Shown piece after piece: positions 1 to 8,962 of a stretch of DNA of 64,000 nucleotides. Source of the stretch: Prauserella halophila (GTDB lineage: Bacteria; Actinomycetota; Actinomycetes; Mycobacteriales; Pseudonocardiaceae); the NCBI RefSeq assembly GCF_024171895.1, contig NZ_JAMTCQ010000008.1:1261334-1325333 (forward strand), in the 5' to 3' direction. The translations under genes and the position numbers were made by a program. The notes under the pieces were generated by a model. The model was given only the letters and a program-made list of their open reading frames with translations, ran no database searches and was not told the DNA's origin. Numbering within the stretch: position 1 is the stretch's first letter; each line of letters opens with the position of its first letter.

Positions 1-11
1 TTCCGACTCTG

Positions 12-1355
12 ATGCCGACTCCGCCGACTCCGCCGATTCCACCGACTCCGGCGCCCCGGCTCACCCGCGGCTCCGCCGGATGCCGCCCACCGGCGCCGGT
101 CCGCGCCGTCCACCTCGGACTGGGCGCGTTCCATCGTGCCCACCAGGCCGTGTACACGACGGCCGATCCGGAGTGGGGCATCGCGGCCTACACGTTCCGC
201 AACACCGAGTTGCCGCGCCTGCTCACCGAACAGGACGGGCTGTACACGCTGCTGCTGCGCGGGAACGGCGCGCCGCGGGCCGAGATCGTCGACTCGATCA
301 GCCGCGCCCACCCCGGCGGCGACACCGGCCGGTGGCTCGCCGACCTGGCCTCGCCCGACGTGGCTGTGCTGACGTTGACGATCACCGAGGCCGGTTACCG
401 GGTGGCAGCCGACGGGACCGGGACCGCCATCGACCGGGTCCTGGCCGGACTGCGCGCACGTCACCGTGCGGGCGGCGCCCCCATCGCACTCGTGCCCTGC
501 GACAACCTGCCGGGCAACGGCGGTGTGCTGCGCGAGGCGCTGGGCCGTGCAGCCGCGAACGAAGACCCCGGCTTCCGCTCCTGGATCGAGGAGAACGTGT
601 CGTTCGTCGACACCGTCGTCGACCGCATCACGCCTGCCACCGCCGAGGACGACTCCGTCACGGCCGCGGAGCTGACCGGGTTCGACGACCACGCTCCCGT
701 GGTGACCGAGCCGTTCAACGAGTGGCTGCTGGCCGGGGATTTTCCCCTCGGCAGGCCCTCATGGGAGCACGCGGGCGCACGGTTCGTGGACGATCTCGCC
801 GCGTACGAACAACGCAAGCTGTGGCTTCTCAACGGCGCGCACACGCTGTTGGCCTACGTCGGACCGACGCTGGGGTGCACCACTGTCGACGAGGCGGTGC
901 GGCATCCCGTGCCGGCGGCGTTGACCGAATCCTGGTGGGACACCGCCACCCGGCACGCCTCGCTGCCGGCCGAGGACCTGGCCGGTTACCGGGAGCGCCT
1001 GTTGCGGCGGTTCTCGTCGCGCGGCATTCGGCACAACCTGGTGCAGATCGCCGCCGGCGGTTCGTCGAAGATCCCGGCCCGGATCCTGCCGGTGCTGCGC
1101 GCCGAACGATCCCGGCAGCGGCTACCGGAAGCACCGGTCGCGACGCTGGCCGGGTGGCTGATCCACCTCCGGGACCGGCAGGTCGACGACCCGCGCGCGG
1201 ACGAACTCGTCTCCCTGGCCCGATCGGACGACGCCGCACGCCGGGTCCTGTCGGCACTCGACGCCGATCTGGCCGACGACCGCGAGCTGATCACCGCCGT
1301 CGACGACTACGTCGACCACCTGCGCCACGCGGCCGACCGGAGCCCGTCGACGTGA
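12..1355 (+). CDS. mannitol dehydrogenase family NAD-dependent oxidoreductase
   Basis: Long-chain polyol dehydrogenase family (mannitol 2-dehydrogenase / fructuronate reductase / tagaturonate reductase), which interconverts ketoses or keto-acids and polyols with NAD(P)H. The Rossmann start VHLGLGAFHRAH is at about residues 33-44. The family's catalytic Lys-Asn-His set is in KLWLLNGAH at about residues 269-277. At 447 aa it has typical length. The first 20 residues are a Pro-Thr repeat (MPTPPTPPIPPTPAP) from a CCGACTCCG-type DNA repeat, so the start is uncertain and the gene could begin a little later or before the window edge. It faces the next gene tail to tail. The substrate cannot be told from sequence alone. 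Confidence 0.85.
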   Translation: MPTPPTPPIPPTPAPRLTRGSAGCRPPAPVRAVHLGLGAFHRAHQAVYTTADPEWGIAAYTFRNTELPRLLTEQDGLYTLLLRGNGAPRAEIVDSISRAHPGGDTGRWLADLASPDVAVLTLTITEAGYRVAADGTGTAIDRVLAGLRARHRAGGAPIALVPCDNLPGNGGVLREALGRAAANEDPGFRSWIEENVSFVDTVVDRITPATAEDDSVTAAELTGFDDHAPVVTEPFNEWLLAGDFPLGRPSWEHAGARFVDDLAAYEQRKLWLLNGAHTLLAYVGPTLGCTTVDEAVRHPVPAALTESWWDTATRHASLPAEDLAGYRERLLRRFSSRGIRHNLVQIAAGGSSKIPARILPVLRAERSRQRLPEAPVATLAGWLIHLRDRQVDDPRADELVSLARSDDAARRVLSALDADLADDRELITAVDDYVDHLRHAADRSPST

Positions 1356-1404
1356 CGGCGGCCCGAAGAGGGTGACTGCAGCGCGTCAGCGTGGCTGGAG
1401 CGCA

Positions 1405-1989
1405 TCAGCGTGACTGCAGCGCGTCCAGCGCGACGGCCATGCCGGCGGCCACCCGGAAGTCGACGCGGGGATCGGGCACGGTGATCGTGTACTTGTCGCG
1501 GATCGCGATGCCCTTCTGGCTGGTCATCACCGGCTGTCCGGTCTCGTTGTCGGCGAAGTCGAAGTGGAACAGGAACGGCACCCAGACGTCACCGAGATAC
1601 GGGATCATCGTCCAGACCCGGCGGAGGATGGCGATGACCTTGTTGCGTTCCTGCCCTTTCGCGGAGTAGCCCGGCCCGAACAGCTGCCACGTCGACCGCA
1701 GCAGGCTTTTGCCAAACTCCTTGTTGAAGGCACCGAGCGGCTGCCCGTGCTCGTCGTACACGTCGTGCTCGGCGTGGGCGTCGAGCTTCTGCCGGGCCTT
1801 GAACGAGAACACCTGGCGGGTACGCGTCTCGTCCGAATAGAAGATGATCTCCTCGCGCAGCTTCATGCGCTTCTGCTGCGCGAACGCGATCAGGTCGCCT
1901 TCGCCGCCGTCCGGGCCGACGCCGCGGATCTCGTAGCGGTTGACCATCATGGTGATCCGCTGGCGAACGAAGAACGTCGGCAGGTGCAT
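1405..1989 (-). CDS. LURP-one-related / tubby-C-like family protein
   Basis: About 194 aa with the LURP-one-like pattern: MHLPTFFVRQRITMMVNRYEI, then short paired beta strands (IIFYSDETRTRQVFSFKARQ, GQPLGAFNKEFGKSLLRSTW). The family forms a tubby-like barrel and some members are phospholipid-scramblase-like; the bacterial role is unknown. The ATG at 1989 is preferred because homologous sequence begins at MHLPTFF; a GTG at 2001 is the alternative. The last codons (DALQSR) overlap a DNA repeat that is also found just outside the gene (about 1371-1386 and 1409-1424). Confidence 0.7.
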   Translation of the reverse strand: MHLPTFFVRQRITMMVNRYEIRGVGPDGGEGDLIAFAQQKRMKLREEIIFYSDETRTRQVFSFKARQKLDAHAEHDVYDEHGQPLGAFNKEFGKSLLRSTWQLFGPGYSAKGQERNKVIAILRRVWTMIPYLGDVWVPFLFHFDFADNETGQPVMTSQKGIAIRDKYTITVPDPRVDFRVAAGMAVALDALQSR

Positions 1990-2133
1990 CGGTGCAGTCA
2001 CGCGGCGAGTATGGCACGCCCGGCCCTCGCCGGATGCCGGCTCCGGGACAACGGGGCCATCGCTCCACACCGGGCCGAGCCGACAGCGGCCGATCAGCCC
2101 ATCAGGATCAGGCCATATGCTCTCATCCTGCTC

Positions 2134-2535
2134 ATGGGGGACGCCGAGGAGCGGCGAGCCCGGACCGGGACGGCGGCACGACGCCGGCTGGTCGTCACCG
2201 CGGAGCAGGCGGCGGCCGACGGCGCGCTCGACGACATCGCCGTCTACTCACTGGCCGCGGTCGCGGCGGTGGCGGTGATCGGCTTGCTGCGCCGCCGCCT
2301 GCCTCGTGTCGCACGACGCTCGGTCATCGCTTCGGCCGGGTCATCGCTTCGGCCGGGTCATCGCTTCGGCCGGGTCATCGCTTCGGCCGGGTCACTCACC
2401 AGGCGCCGACGCTGCCGCCGAAGCCACCGCCTCCGTAGCCACCACCGGACGAGCTGCTGGACGAACTGCCGGACGAGGAGCCGCCGTCGGCAGCTCCGCC
2501 TCCGTAGCCACCACCGCCGGAACCGGCGCTGCTGA
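2134..2535 (+). CDS. hypothetical protein with one membrane segment; doubtful 3' half
   Basis: The first about 65 codons have a strong GC third-position bias and encode a charged N-terminus followed by one hydrophobic helix (IAVYSLAAVAAVAVIGLL, about residues 36-53) and an Arg-rich stretch. From 2322 the frame runs into four 17-bp tandem repeats and then antisense to the next gene, where it becomes an unlikely Arg/Cys/His-rich tail. I read it as a real gene whose 3' end has been displaced or frameshifted by the repeat. It could also be spurious. No family recognised. Confidence 0.35.
   Translation: MGDAEERRARTGTAARRRLVVTAEQAAADGALDDIAVYSLAAVAAVAVIGLLRRRLPRVARRSVIASAGSSLRPGHRFGRVIASAGSLTRRRRCRRSHRLRSHHRTSCWTNCRTRSRRRQLRLRSHHRRNRRC
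2322..2389. repeat. four perfect 17-bp tandem repeats
   Basis: The unit GGTCATCGCTTCGGCCG occurs four times head to tail, at 2322, 2339, 2356 and 2373, then breaks off after GGTCA at 2390. Seventeen is not a multiple of three, so each copy shifts the reading frame. The array lies between the coding part of the plus-strand ORF and the stop codon (2396-2398) of the convergent gene. Copy-number change would alter the 3' end of the plus-strand ORF. Confidence 0.9.
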
Positions 2536-4504
2536 CCCCACCGCCGTCGACCTCGCCACCGAAGCCGCCGCCTCCGTAACCGCCACCGTCGGAGCCGGAG
2601 CTGGACCCGGAGTCGGAGTCGGAGTCGTCCGAGCTGTCGCCGACCCCGCCGCCGTCGACCTCACTGCCGAAGCCGTCGCTGTAGCCGCCTGCCTCGGAGG
2701 ACGAGTCGGTGTCGTTCTCCGAGGCCGCCGACTCGGCATTCTCAGTTTCCGCGCTTTCGGTCTCCGCGGCCTCGGTCTCCGCGGCCTCCGTCTCCGCGCT
2801 CTCCGTCTCCGCGTTCTCCGTCTCCGCGGCCTCGGTCTCCGCGCTTTCGGTCTCCGCGGCCTCGGTCTCCGCGCTTTCGGTCTCCGCGGCCTCGGTCTCC
2901 GCGGCCTCCGTCTCCGCGCTCTCCGTCTCCGCGTTCTCCGTCTCCGCGGCCTCGGTCTCCGCGCTTTCGGTCTCCGCGGCCTCGGTCTCCGCGGCCTCCG
3001 TCTCCGCGCTCTCCGTCTCCGCGTTCTCCGTCTCCGCGGCCTCGGTCTCCGCAGCCTCGGCCCGTGCGGCATCGTCGGCATCGGTGCTGCCGGTGTCGTC
3101 GTGAGCCCGCGTGGCCCCGGTGACGGCGTCGACCGTGTCCTCACCGGCAACGTCGTCCGATTCGGTTCCGAGCGACGTGTCGGCGAACGAGACGCCGCCG
3201 AGCGGCCCGTCTTCGGGGCTGGCGAAGTCGCCGAAGTCGGACGCCAGCCGGCCCGGATCAACCGAGAGGTCCGTCCCGACCTTGCCGCCGAGACCCAACG
3301 CCAGACCGGCCCGGGTGCTGGCATCCAGCGTCTCGCCGTCCCACGAGGCGCCCGCGTCGAGTTCGGCTCCGTATCCCACCTGACCGGTGTACGTCATTCC
3401 GCCTTCGACACCGCTGATCCCGCCGCTGCCACTCACGGACCCTTCGAATCCGACGAACCCGCCCACGGCCATCCGGGCACCGTCCAGGTCGAGCCGGCCG
3501 GAGATCTCACCCCGGCCCCCGCCGAACACGCCGGCCTCCACGCCGCCGCGCAGCGGACCGCGTTCCGCATCGACACCGACGGAACCGGCGACACCGCCCT
3601 CCACCGAGGCGCCCGCCCTGAGCCCGTCACGGCCGGCCGACGCCGAGGCGGACGCCTCCGGACCGACGCTCACCTTGCCGCCGTATTCGATCGAGACCCC
3701 ACCTGCCGAGGTCTCGGCCGAGACCTCGGCTGCGTGCTGGTCCGTCACCGCGGCACTCACCGAGTTCGCGTCGACCTCCGTACTCACCTCGGGGCTGCCC
3801 GCCGTGCGGGTCGTCGTCGTGACGGCAGGCTCGTCCACCGTCTGCGCGACTGCCTCAGCCGCGTCGAGACTCTCCTGCGCGACGGTTTCCGATTCCGCCG
3901 CGGTCCGATCCTGCCCGGCAACCCGGGCGGACTCGGCCGTGGCGGGTACGGCAGTGGTATCGCCCTGTGCCGCGGCGGTCTCGTCCTGCGCCGCAGCCAA
4001 TCTGTCCTGCACCGCGGTGGTTTCGTCCTGCTCCGCAGTGGCTCCAGGCTGCTCCGCAGTGGCTTCAGGCTGCTCCGCGATGGCTTCAGGCTGTGCTACG
4101 GATTCGCCGGGGGCGGCGGCGGATTCGGTCTCCGGCTCGGCTGCGGGCCGCGCAGGGGCCTCCTGCAGGCTCTCCTCGGCATCCGGCTCCGCCGTCGACC
4201 CGGCCTTCGACTCCGGTACCGCGCCGGGCACGGTACCGCGTGGTCCGGCCGACGACGTGCCCGCGTCGTGCGCCCCGTCCCCGTCCACGTCTGCGTCGGA
4301 CGTCTCGGCGTCGTGCGCGTCTCCAGCTGCTCCGTTCGTGTCGCGCAATCCGGCCGAATCGCTCAGTGCCGATACCGATTCGTCGGGCCGGTCGCGCACC
4401 GGCTCAGGATGAGCGAGTACCGCGCTCAGCACTGCCGCACTGCTACCCAGAACTGCGGCATACAGCCCGATCTTTCCCCGATTCCTGTGCCGACCGCTCA
4501 TCAA
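2396..4504 (-). CDS. exported low-complexity repeat protein
   Basis: 702 aa with an N-terminal basic stretch and hydrophobic segment (GLYAAVLGSSAAVLSAVLA, about residues 12-30), so exported or membrane-anchored. Residues about 35-250 are an Ala/Glu/Asp-rich linker with repeats such as EQPEATAEQPGATAEQ. Residues about 265-400 form a Gly/Ser-rich block with alternating beta-like sequence (VSIEYGGKVSVGPEASASA, EGGMTYTGQVGYGAELDAG). Then come about 21 copies of the pentad xAETE (x = A, S or N), and finally a Gly/Ser tail with GGYGGGGFGG motifs. No catalytic motif is visible. A surface or cell-wall-spanning role is an inference from composition. Start is ATG 4504 or the next codon, ATG 4501. Confidence 0.7.
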   Translation of the reverse strand: MMSGRHRNRGKIGLYAAVLGSSAAVLSAVLAHPEPVRDRPDESVSALSDSAGLRDTNGAAGDAHDAETSDADVDGDGAHDAGTSSAGPRGTVPGAVPESKAGSTAEPDAEESLQEAPARPAAEPETESAAAPGESVAQPEAIAEQPEATAEQPGATAEQDETTAVQDRLAAAQDETAAAQGDTTAVPATAESARVAGQDRTAAESETVAQESLDAAEAVAQTVDEPAVTTTTRTAGSPEVSTEVDANSVSAAVTDQHAAEVSAETSAGGVSIEYGGKVSVGPEASASASAGRDGLRAGASVEGGVAGSVGVDAERGPLRGGVEAGVFGGGRGEISGRLDLDGARMAVGGFVGFEGSVSGSGGISGVEGGMTYTGQVGYGAELDAGASWDGETLDASTRAGLALGLGGKVGTDLSVDPGRLASDFGDFASPEDGPLGGVSFADTSLGTESDDVAGEDTVDAVTGATRAHDDTGSTDADDAARAEAAETEAAETENAETESAETEAAETEAAETESAETEAAETENAETESAETEAAETEAAETESAETEAAETESAETEAAETENAETESAETEAAETEAAETESAETENAESAASENDTDSSSEAGGYSDGFGSEVDGGGVGDSSDDSDSDSGSSSGSDGGGYGGGGFGGEVDGGGVSSAGSGGGGYGGGAADGGSSSGSSSSSSSGGGYGGGGFGGSVGAW
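2737..3062 (-). repeat. 15-bp coding repeat (xAETE pentads)
   Basis: About 21 full 15-bp units encode A/S/N-AETE within the exported protein. Pentads follow a higher-order order A-N-S-A-A-S that recurs, so blocks of about 90 bp are nearly identical, which indicates recent expansion by unequal exchange. The boundaries are approximate. Confidence 0.85.
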
Positions 4505-4698
4505 TCCCTCGCATCGTCGTCGTCACGCGAACATGCTGAGGCTACGCAACGACCGTCCCCGCGCAGGACCGTCGAACGTAGGAAGTTCGCGCAGAATCGC
4601 CCGTTCGCAGCGATGACCCCGCTCCGTGGTTGCCTTGACGTGCCCCAGCTGGAGCAGAGCCCGGCCGCCATGAGCAGACCCCACCGGAAGGAACGAGC

Positions 4699-6057
4699 GT
4701 GGACACCGACAGCGGCAGAGCGGACACCGACGCCACCCGCCTGCTCAAGGAGGCGTTCCTGCCCTACGCGCCCGCGGGCGTCGCGCGCGACTGGCTCGGC
4801 GAGGAAGTCACCGGGGCACGCGGAACGGCCGGCCGGGGCGCTCCGCAGCGAGCGTTCCGCTCCCACCCGCACGAGGCGGGCGGCACCGACGGCCACGCCG
4901 GCGACGAACCAGGCCACGAACCTGGCCACGATGCACCACGCGACATCGCGGACTGCACGGGTGAGAACCTGACCGAACTCGACCCGGCGCAACGACGTCG
5001 GCTGGCCGGCTATCTGGCCGAACAGTTCGCGGATGACGCGCCGCTGTGGGACCGCGCCCTGCGACTGCTCGCCCGCAGCGGGCTGCGGCTGGCGGACATC
5101 CCCGCGGCTGCCCGGCGAAAGACACCGCTCCGAAGGCACGGGCCGTGGCTCTCCCGCGAGCAGCGCCGGCAGGTCGACCGCTGGAGAACCGATCTGCTGA
5201 GCGACGTCGACGCGAGTCTGGCCTCGCGCTGGATCGCCGACGGTGTCCGGATCCGCGACTACTTCTCGCCCCGGCAGACCATCGACAACGCCAGGGCGAT
5301 GTTCGACGTCGCGCGCCGGGAACACCTCGTGGACCTGGTCTTCCGCGTGACGAACCCGGACGTGCTGCGGTATCTCGCGGAGACGTTCCCGGACGAGGCG
5401 ATCCTGTCCGACCTGCTGCAGAACCCGGCGCTTCCGGCCGACGCCCTGCCCACGGTGCTCGACCGGTACCGCCGCGCCAGCCCGATCAGCGTGATCCCAC
5501 CCGCACAGCCGATCGCCGCCGTTCTCCGCGTCGAAGGCCTGACCGGAGTGCGCGACCGGGGCCTGTGGCACGAGGACGATCTGTTCGGCCGTCCCGGCAT
5601 GCGCAGCCCGAACATGGTGGCCGACATCCTGCGGTGCCTGCCGGAACAGTTCGACGAGCTCGACCACGACCGGCAGCAGTCGCTGGTCCGATTCCTGCAC
5701 GACGTCGAGGACGACGAGCCGGGCAGCGTCCCTCCCGCGGTTCTGGCGACCCTGCTCCGCCTTGATCCCGCACGGGTCCCGGACGCGCGCCGATTCCTCC
5801 TGCGCGAGGGCCTGGTGTCGCGGGTGATCAAGGACGAGAGCAGCTACGACATCGCATCGGCGATGGTGCACGGCTGGTATGCGACGTGTCACGACCTCCG
5901 GCCCGCTCACGGTGACGAGGTCGGGTTCCTGGCCCGCTTGCTGACGGAGCGCTACGGCGACGACGAGTTCGCCTGGAATGCGTTCATGGCGGAGTTCCCG
6001 TCCTGGAACGGACCGGTGCGGGACCTGCTCGACGCCATCGACGCCGTGCACCCGTGA
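4699..6057 (+). CDS. hypothetical protein, 452 aa
   Basis: GTG start shortly after GGAAGG. Residues about 45-85 are a variable His/Gly/Asp-rich segment (DGHAGDEPGHEPGHDAP). The rest is helical with DPAQRRRLAGYLAEQF, VRIRDYFSPRQTIDNARAMFDVARREHLVDLVFRV and paired leucine-rich helices, resembling an alpha-helical repeat scaffold. No enzyme motif, signal peptide or membrane segment. It is divergent from the repeat-rich secreted protein with a 194-bp gap. Family not recognised. Confidence 0.7.
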   Translation: MDTDSGRADTDATRLLKEAFLPYAPAGVARDWLGEEVTGARGTAGRGAPQRAFRSHPHEAGGTDGHAGDEPGHEPGHDAPRDIADCTGENLTELDPAQRRRLAGYLAEQFADDAPLWDRALRLLARSGLRLADIPAAARRKTPLRRHGPWLSREQRRQVDRWRTDLLSDVDASLASRWIADGVRIRDYFSPRQTIDNARAMFDVARREHLVDLVFRVTNPDVLRYLAETFPDEAILSDLLQNPALPADALPTVLDRYRRASPISVIPPAQPIAAVLRVEGLTGVRDRGLWHEDDLFGRPGMRSPNMVADILRCLPEQFDELDHDRQQSLVRFLHDVEDDEPGSVPPAVLATLLRLDPARVPDARRFLLREGLVSRVIKDESSYDIASAMVHGWYATCHDLRPAHGDEVGFLARLLTERYGDDEFAWNAFMAEFPSWNGPVRDLLDAIDAVHP

Positions 6058-6331
6058 CGCGAGCACTCGCCGGCCTTCGCGGCCCGGTGCCGGACGCTCG
6101 AACGCAGGGGACGGTTGCGAAGGATCGGCCGATCCAGCCGGGACGCCACGGTCGGAGCCTGCCTCACCAGCATCTATGCCCGAGCCGCATATAACCGGCT
6201 CGGCACGCATTTCACAACACCGGCGGGGCCACCTAACGTCGGCCCCGCGGCCGCGATCCGAGTCCGCTTCCCCGGCCGGCTCAGCGCCTCCTGACCGGCC
6301 GCCCGGCCGCAGTTCCCGAAAGGACAGCTTC

Positions 6332-7351
6332 GTGCTCACCGACCTCGGCATCAGCCTTCCCGTCCTCGCCGCCCCCATGGCGGGCGGTCCGACCGCGCCG
6401 AACCTGGTCACCGCAGCCGGACACGCCGGTTCGATGGGATTCCTCGCAGGCGGCTACAAGACACCGGCGGCGCTGGCCGAGCAGATCACCGCCGTCCGCG
6501 CCGACGAAGTGCCGTTCGGCGTCAATCTCTTCGTGCCCAATCCCGTTCCGGTGTCCGACGAGGACTATCGCGCCTATCGTGACGCGCTCCTGCCCGAGGC
6601 CGGCCGCTACGGCGTGCACCTTCCGGAGACTCCCGTCGAGGACGACGACCACTGGGCGGCCAAGATCGACCTGTTGCTCGCCGATCCGGTGCCGGTCGTG
6701 TCGCTGACCTTCGGCCTGCCGCACCGCGACGTCGTCGCCGCCTTGCGCGCGGCGGGGAGCATGGTGGTGCAGACCGTGACCTCCGCACCCGAGGCACGGC
6801 TCGCCGAGGAGGCCGGGGTCGACGCCCTCATCGTCCAGTCCTCGGCAGCAGGCGGCCATTCCGGCACGTTCACCCCGGCACGGACCCCGCCCGGGGTTCC
6901 GTTGCCGCGGCTGCTCCGGGACGTTCGCGCCGACACCGACCTCCCGCTGATCGGTACAGGAGGAATCAGCCGGCCCGCCGACGTCGCCGCCGCGGTCGAT
7001 GCCGGTGCCGAGGCGGTCACCGTCGGTACCGCGCTGCTGCGCACCCACGAGAGCGGGGCGTCCGCGCCGCACAAGACCGCACTGGCCGATCCCGACTTCG
7101 ACGAGACCGTCGTCACCCGCGCCTTCACCGGGCGCCCCGCACGCGCGCTGCGGAACCACTTCACGGATCGGTACGAGCCGATCGCCCCCTGCGCCTATCC
7201 CGCCGTGCACCACCTCACCGGCCCACTGCGCAAGGCCGCCTCCAACGCCGGCGACACCGGGCTGATCCACCTCTGGGCAGGAACCGGACACCGCGACGCA
7301 CGGGAGGAACCGGCCGCCGACACGCTCACCCGCCTGGCAGGTGAGGGCTGA
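6332..7351 (+). CDS. nitronate monooxygenase (2-nitropropane dioxygenase family)
   Basis: FMN-dependent TIM-barrel enzyme that oxidises alkyl nitronates. 339 aa, normal family length. Seen: PVLAAPMAGGPTAPNLVTA at the N-terminus (FMN site), QSSAAGGHSGTF around residue 175 with the family's histidine, and the phosphate-binding IGTGGISRPADVAAAVDAGAEAVTVGTALLRT. The GTG at 6332 is chosen because conserved sequence starts at LTDLGISLPVLAAP and GAAAGGAC lies just upstream. Coding does not extend upstream of this start. The 274-bp gap before it holds no recognisable feature. Confidence 0.85.
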   Translation: MLTDLGISLPVLAAPMAGGPTAPNLVTAAGHAGSMGFLAGGYKTPAALAEQITAVRADEVPFGVNLFVPNPVPVSDEDYRAYRDALLPEAGRYGVHLPETPVEDDDHWAAKIDLLLADPVPVVSLTFGLPHRDVVAALRAAGSMVVQTVTSAPEARLAEEAGVDALIVQSSAAGGHSGTFTPARTPPGVPLPRLLRDVRADTDLPLIGTGGISRPADVAAAVDAGAEAVTVGTALLRTHESGASAPHKTALADPDFDETVVTRAFTGRPARALRNHFTDRYEPIAPCAYPAVHHLTGPLRKAASNAGDTGLIHLWAGTGHRDAREEPAADTLTRLAGEG

Positions 7352-7494
7352 CCGGCACCCGGCTCAGACCCCTTGCCGAGTGCCGTCGGCCGGCAGGCTC
7401 GACCTCGCCCGTGAGGTGGGCCTGAACCCGCACCAGCTCAGCGACGCTCTCCACTGGGCGCTTGAATCGCCTCGCAGGTTGCGTATGACGGTAC

Positions 7495-8160
7495 GATTTC
7501 CCTGTCGACACCTACTCCTACTTCGGCGACCCGGTGTTCACCTACTCGCTGCGCGACGGCATCGACGACGGCTACCTGGCGCCTTACCGTGTCCGGCGAG
7601 TGATGCTCAGTCCCGATACCGACGGCTGGGAGCCTGAACACGGAGAGCTCGACCGGTTGGGACGTGAGATTCCGGAGGGCCGGTACTCGACGCGGGACTT
7701 CGAAAGAATCCTCCGACTTCTCGTGCGAACCGACCTGGCGGCCGAACACGTGAGCCGGTTTCTCGGCAAGGATCCGACGGCGCGTACCATCATTTTCTGT
7801 GTTGATCAGCAACACGCCGCCGACATGCGGCTCGCGATCATCAACGCTAACCCAGAACTTGCCGGTCAGGACCCCGAATGGGCCGTCCGGATCGTCGGCT
7901 CCGAAAGTGAGAAGACCAGGTTACTGGAGGCTTTCTCCGACCCGGAGCAGGATTCCCCGGTGGTGGCTACCACTTCCCGGCTGCTGTCCACCGGAGTAGA
8001 CATCGAGGATCTGAAGTACGCCGTGCTCTTTCGGCCCGTCGGCTCGCCGGTGGAGTTCAAGCAGATCATCGGCCGCGGCACTCGGCTCTTCCCCGACAAA
8101 GGGAAGACGTCGTTCGAGATCATCGACTTCGTCGGCGCGACGGAGCACTTCAGGGACCCG
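7495..8160 (+). pseudogene. fragment of type I restriction enzyme R subunit (HsdR)
   Basis: About 220 codons match the middle to late helicase region of the EcoR124/EcoEI-type R subunit: DTYSYFGDPVFTYSLRDGI, DDGYLAPYRVRRVML, TIIFCVDQQHAADM, then VVATTSRLLSTGVDIEDLKYAVLFRPVGSPVEFKQIIGRGTRLFP (helicase motifs V and VI) and FEIIDFVGATEHFRDP. The N-terminal nuclease and Walker A/DEAD parts and the C-terminal domain are missing, and no hsdM or hsdS is nearby. After DP the frame continues only into antisense radC. The 143 bp before it contain a short coding-like stretch (LDLAREVGLNPHQLSDALHWAL) that I cannot assign. Confidence 0.85.
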
Positions 8161-8705
8161 CTGGGGTGGTTGTGCGCCAGCGCGATCGCCACCGCGTCGT
8201 GGCGTAGCGCCAGCGACAGGACCTCGCGGATCGGCACCGTGCTCGCCGTCGCACCACCCAGCGCGACGGCGAGCACTCGGCTGACTCGATGCGCGCCGTC
8301 GAGCACCAAAAGCAACACCTGTTCCGTCCTGACCCGGCCGATGCGGGGACCCGCCACGGCAGCAATGTCGCGCGACGTCCGCACCTCCAGCCGCTCGACG
8401 GCATGCCGCCCCCGGTCGGCAAGTGCGAACGCGGCAACCACCCGGCAGGCCTTCGCCAGGCCGACGCCGGCGTGCCGGGCGAGCTCGTCGACGTCGGCCC
8501 GGCCGAGCCCTTCCACCCCGCCGAAATCGAGCAACAGCCGGGAAGCCAACTCCAACGCCGTCTGCCCGCGGCTGCCCGAACCGAGGTGGATGGCCACGAG
8601 CTCAGCGTCGGACAGCGCAGCCGAACCGAGCGCCACCAGTCGTTCCCGTGGGCGCTCGTGCAGTGGATACGCGGTCAACGGTTCCTTGCGCAGCAACTCA
8701 GGCAT
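8157..8705 (-). pseudogene. radC: 3'-truncated radC (JAMM/MPN domain protein)
   Basis: Starts MPELLRKEPLTAYPLHERPRERL, the normal RadC N-terminus, passes the HhH-like region and the MPN core (TEQVLLLVLDGAHRVSRVL, REVLSLALRHDAVAIALAHNHPSG) and stops there. In intact RadC the JAMM motif HNHPSG is followed by D/N-P and a distal Asp plus about 40 more residues. Here the frame switches after HPSG to SLKCSVAPT, which is the antisense of the HsdR fragment. The third metal ligand is therefore lost and the protein is probably inactive. Joined to the HsdR fragment at 8157-8160. Confidence 0.85.
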
Positions 8706-8962
8706 CCGCTGACAGTAGCGCCGACCACCGACACAAGTTCCAGCGCAGACACAGGCCCATCCGCCGCGGAACGACCGCAGTACGAACGAGTCAGCGCGCC
8801 GACCGCGGACGAACCGCCGACGGCGGCTGTCCCTACAGGGCTGGTCGAGCCACGGCCGCGGCGGTGGGAGTGGTTCGGCGCGTCGGTAGTGGGCGCGGTT
8901 GCGGAGCTGACGTACAGGACGTCGCAGCGTCGTCGGGCGCGGCCGCCTTTTCGGCTGGTACC

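Noticed and set aside
2306..4972. 888-codon plus-strand frame across the repeat protein
   Set aside because: Runs of Leu/Arg/Gly produced by reading the 15-bp repeat in the wrong strand; crosses the start regions of two better genes.
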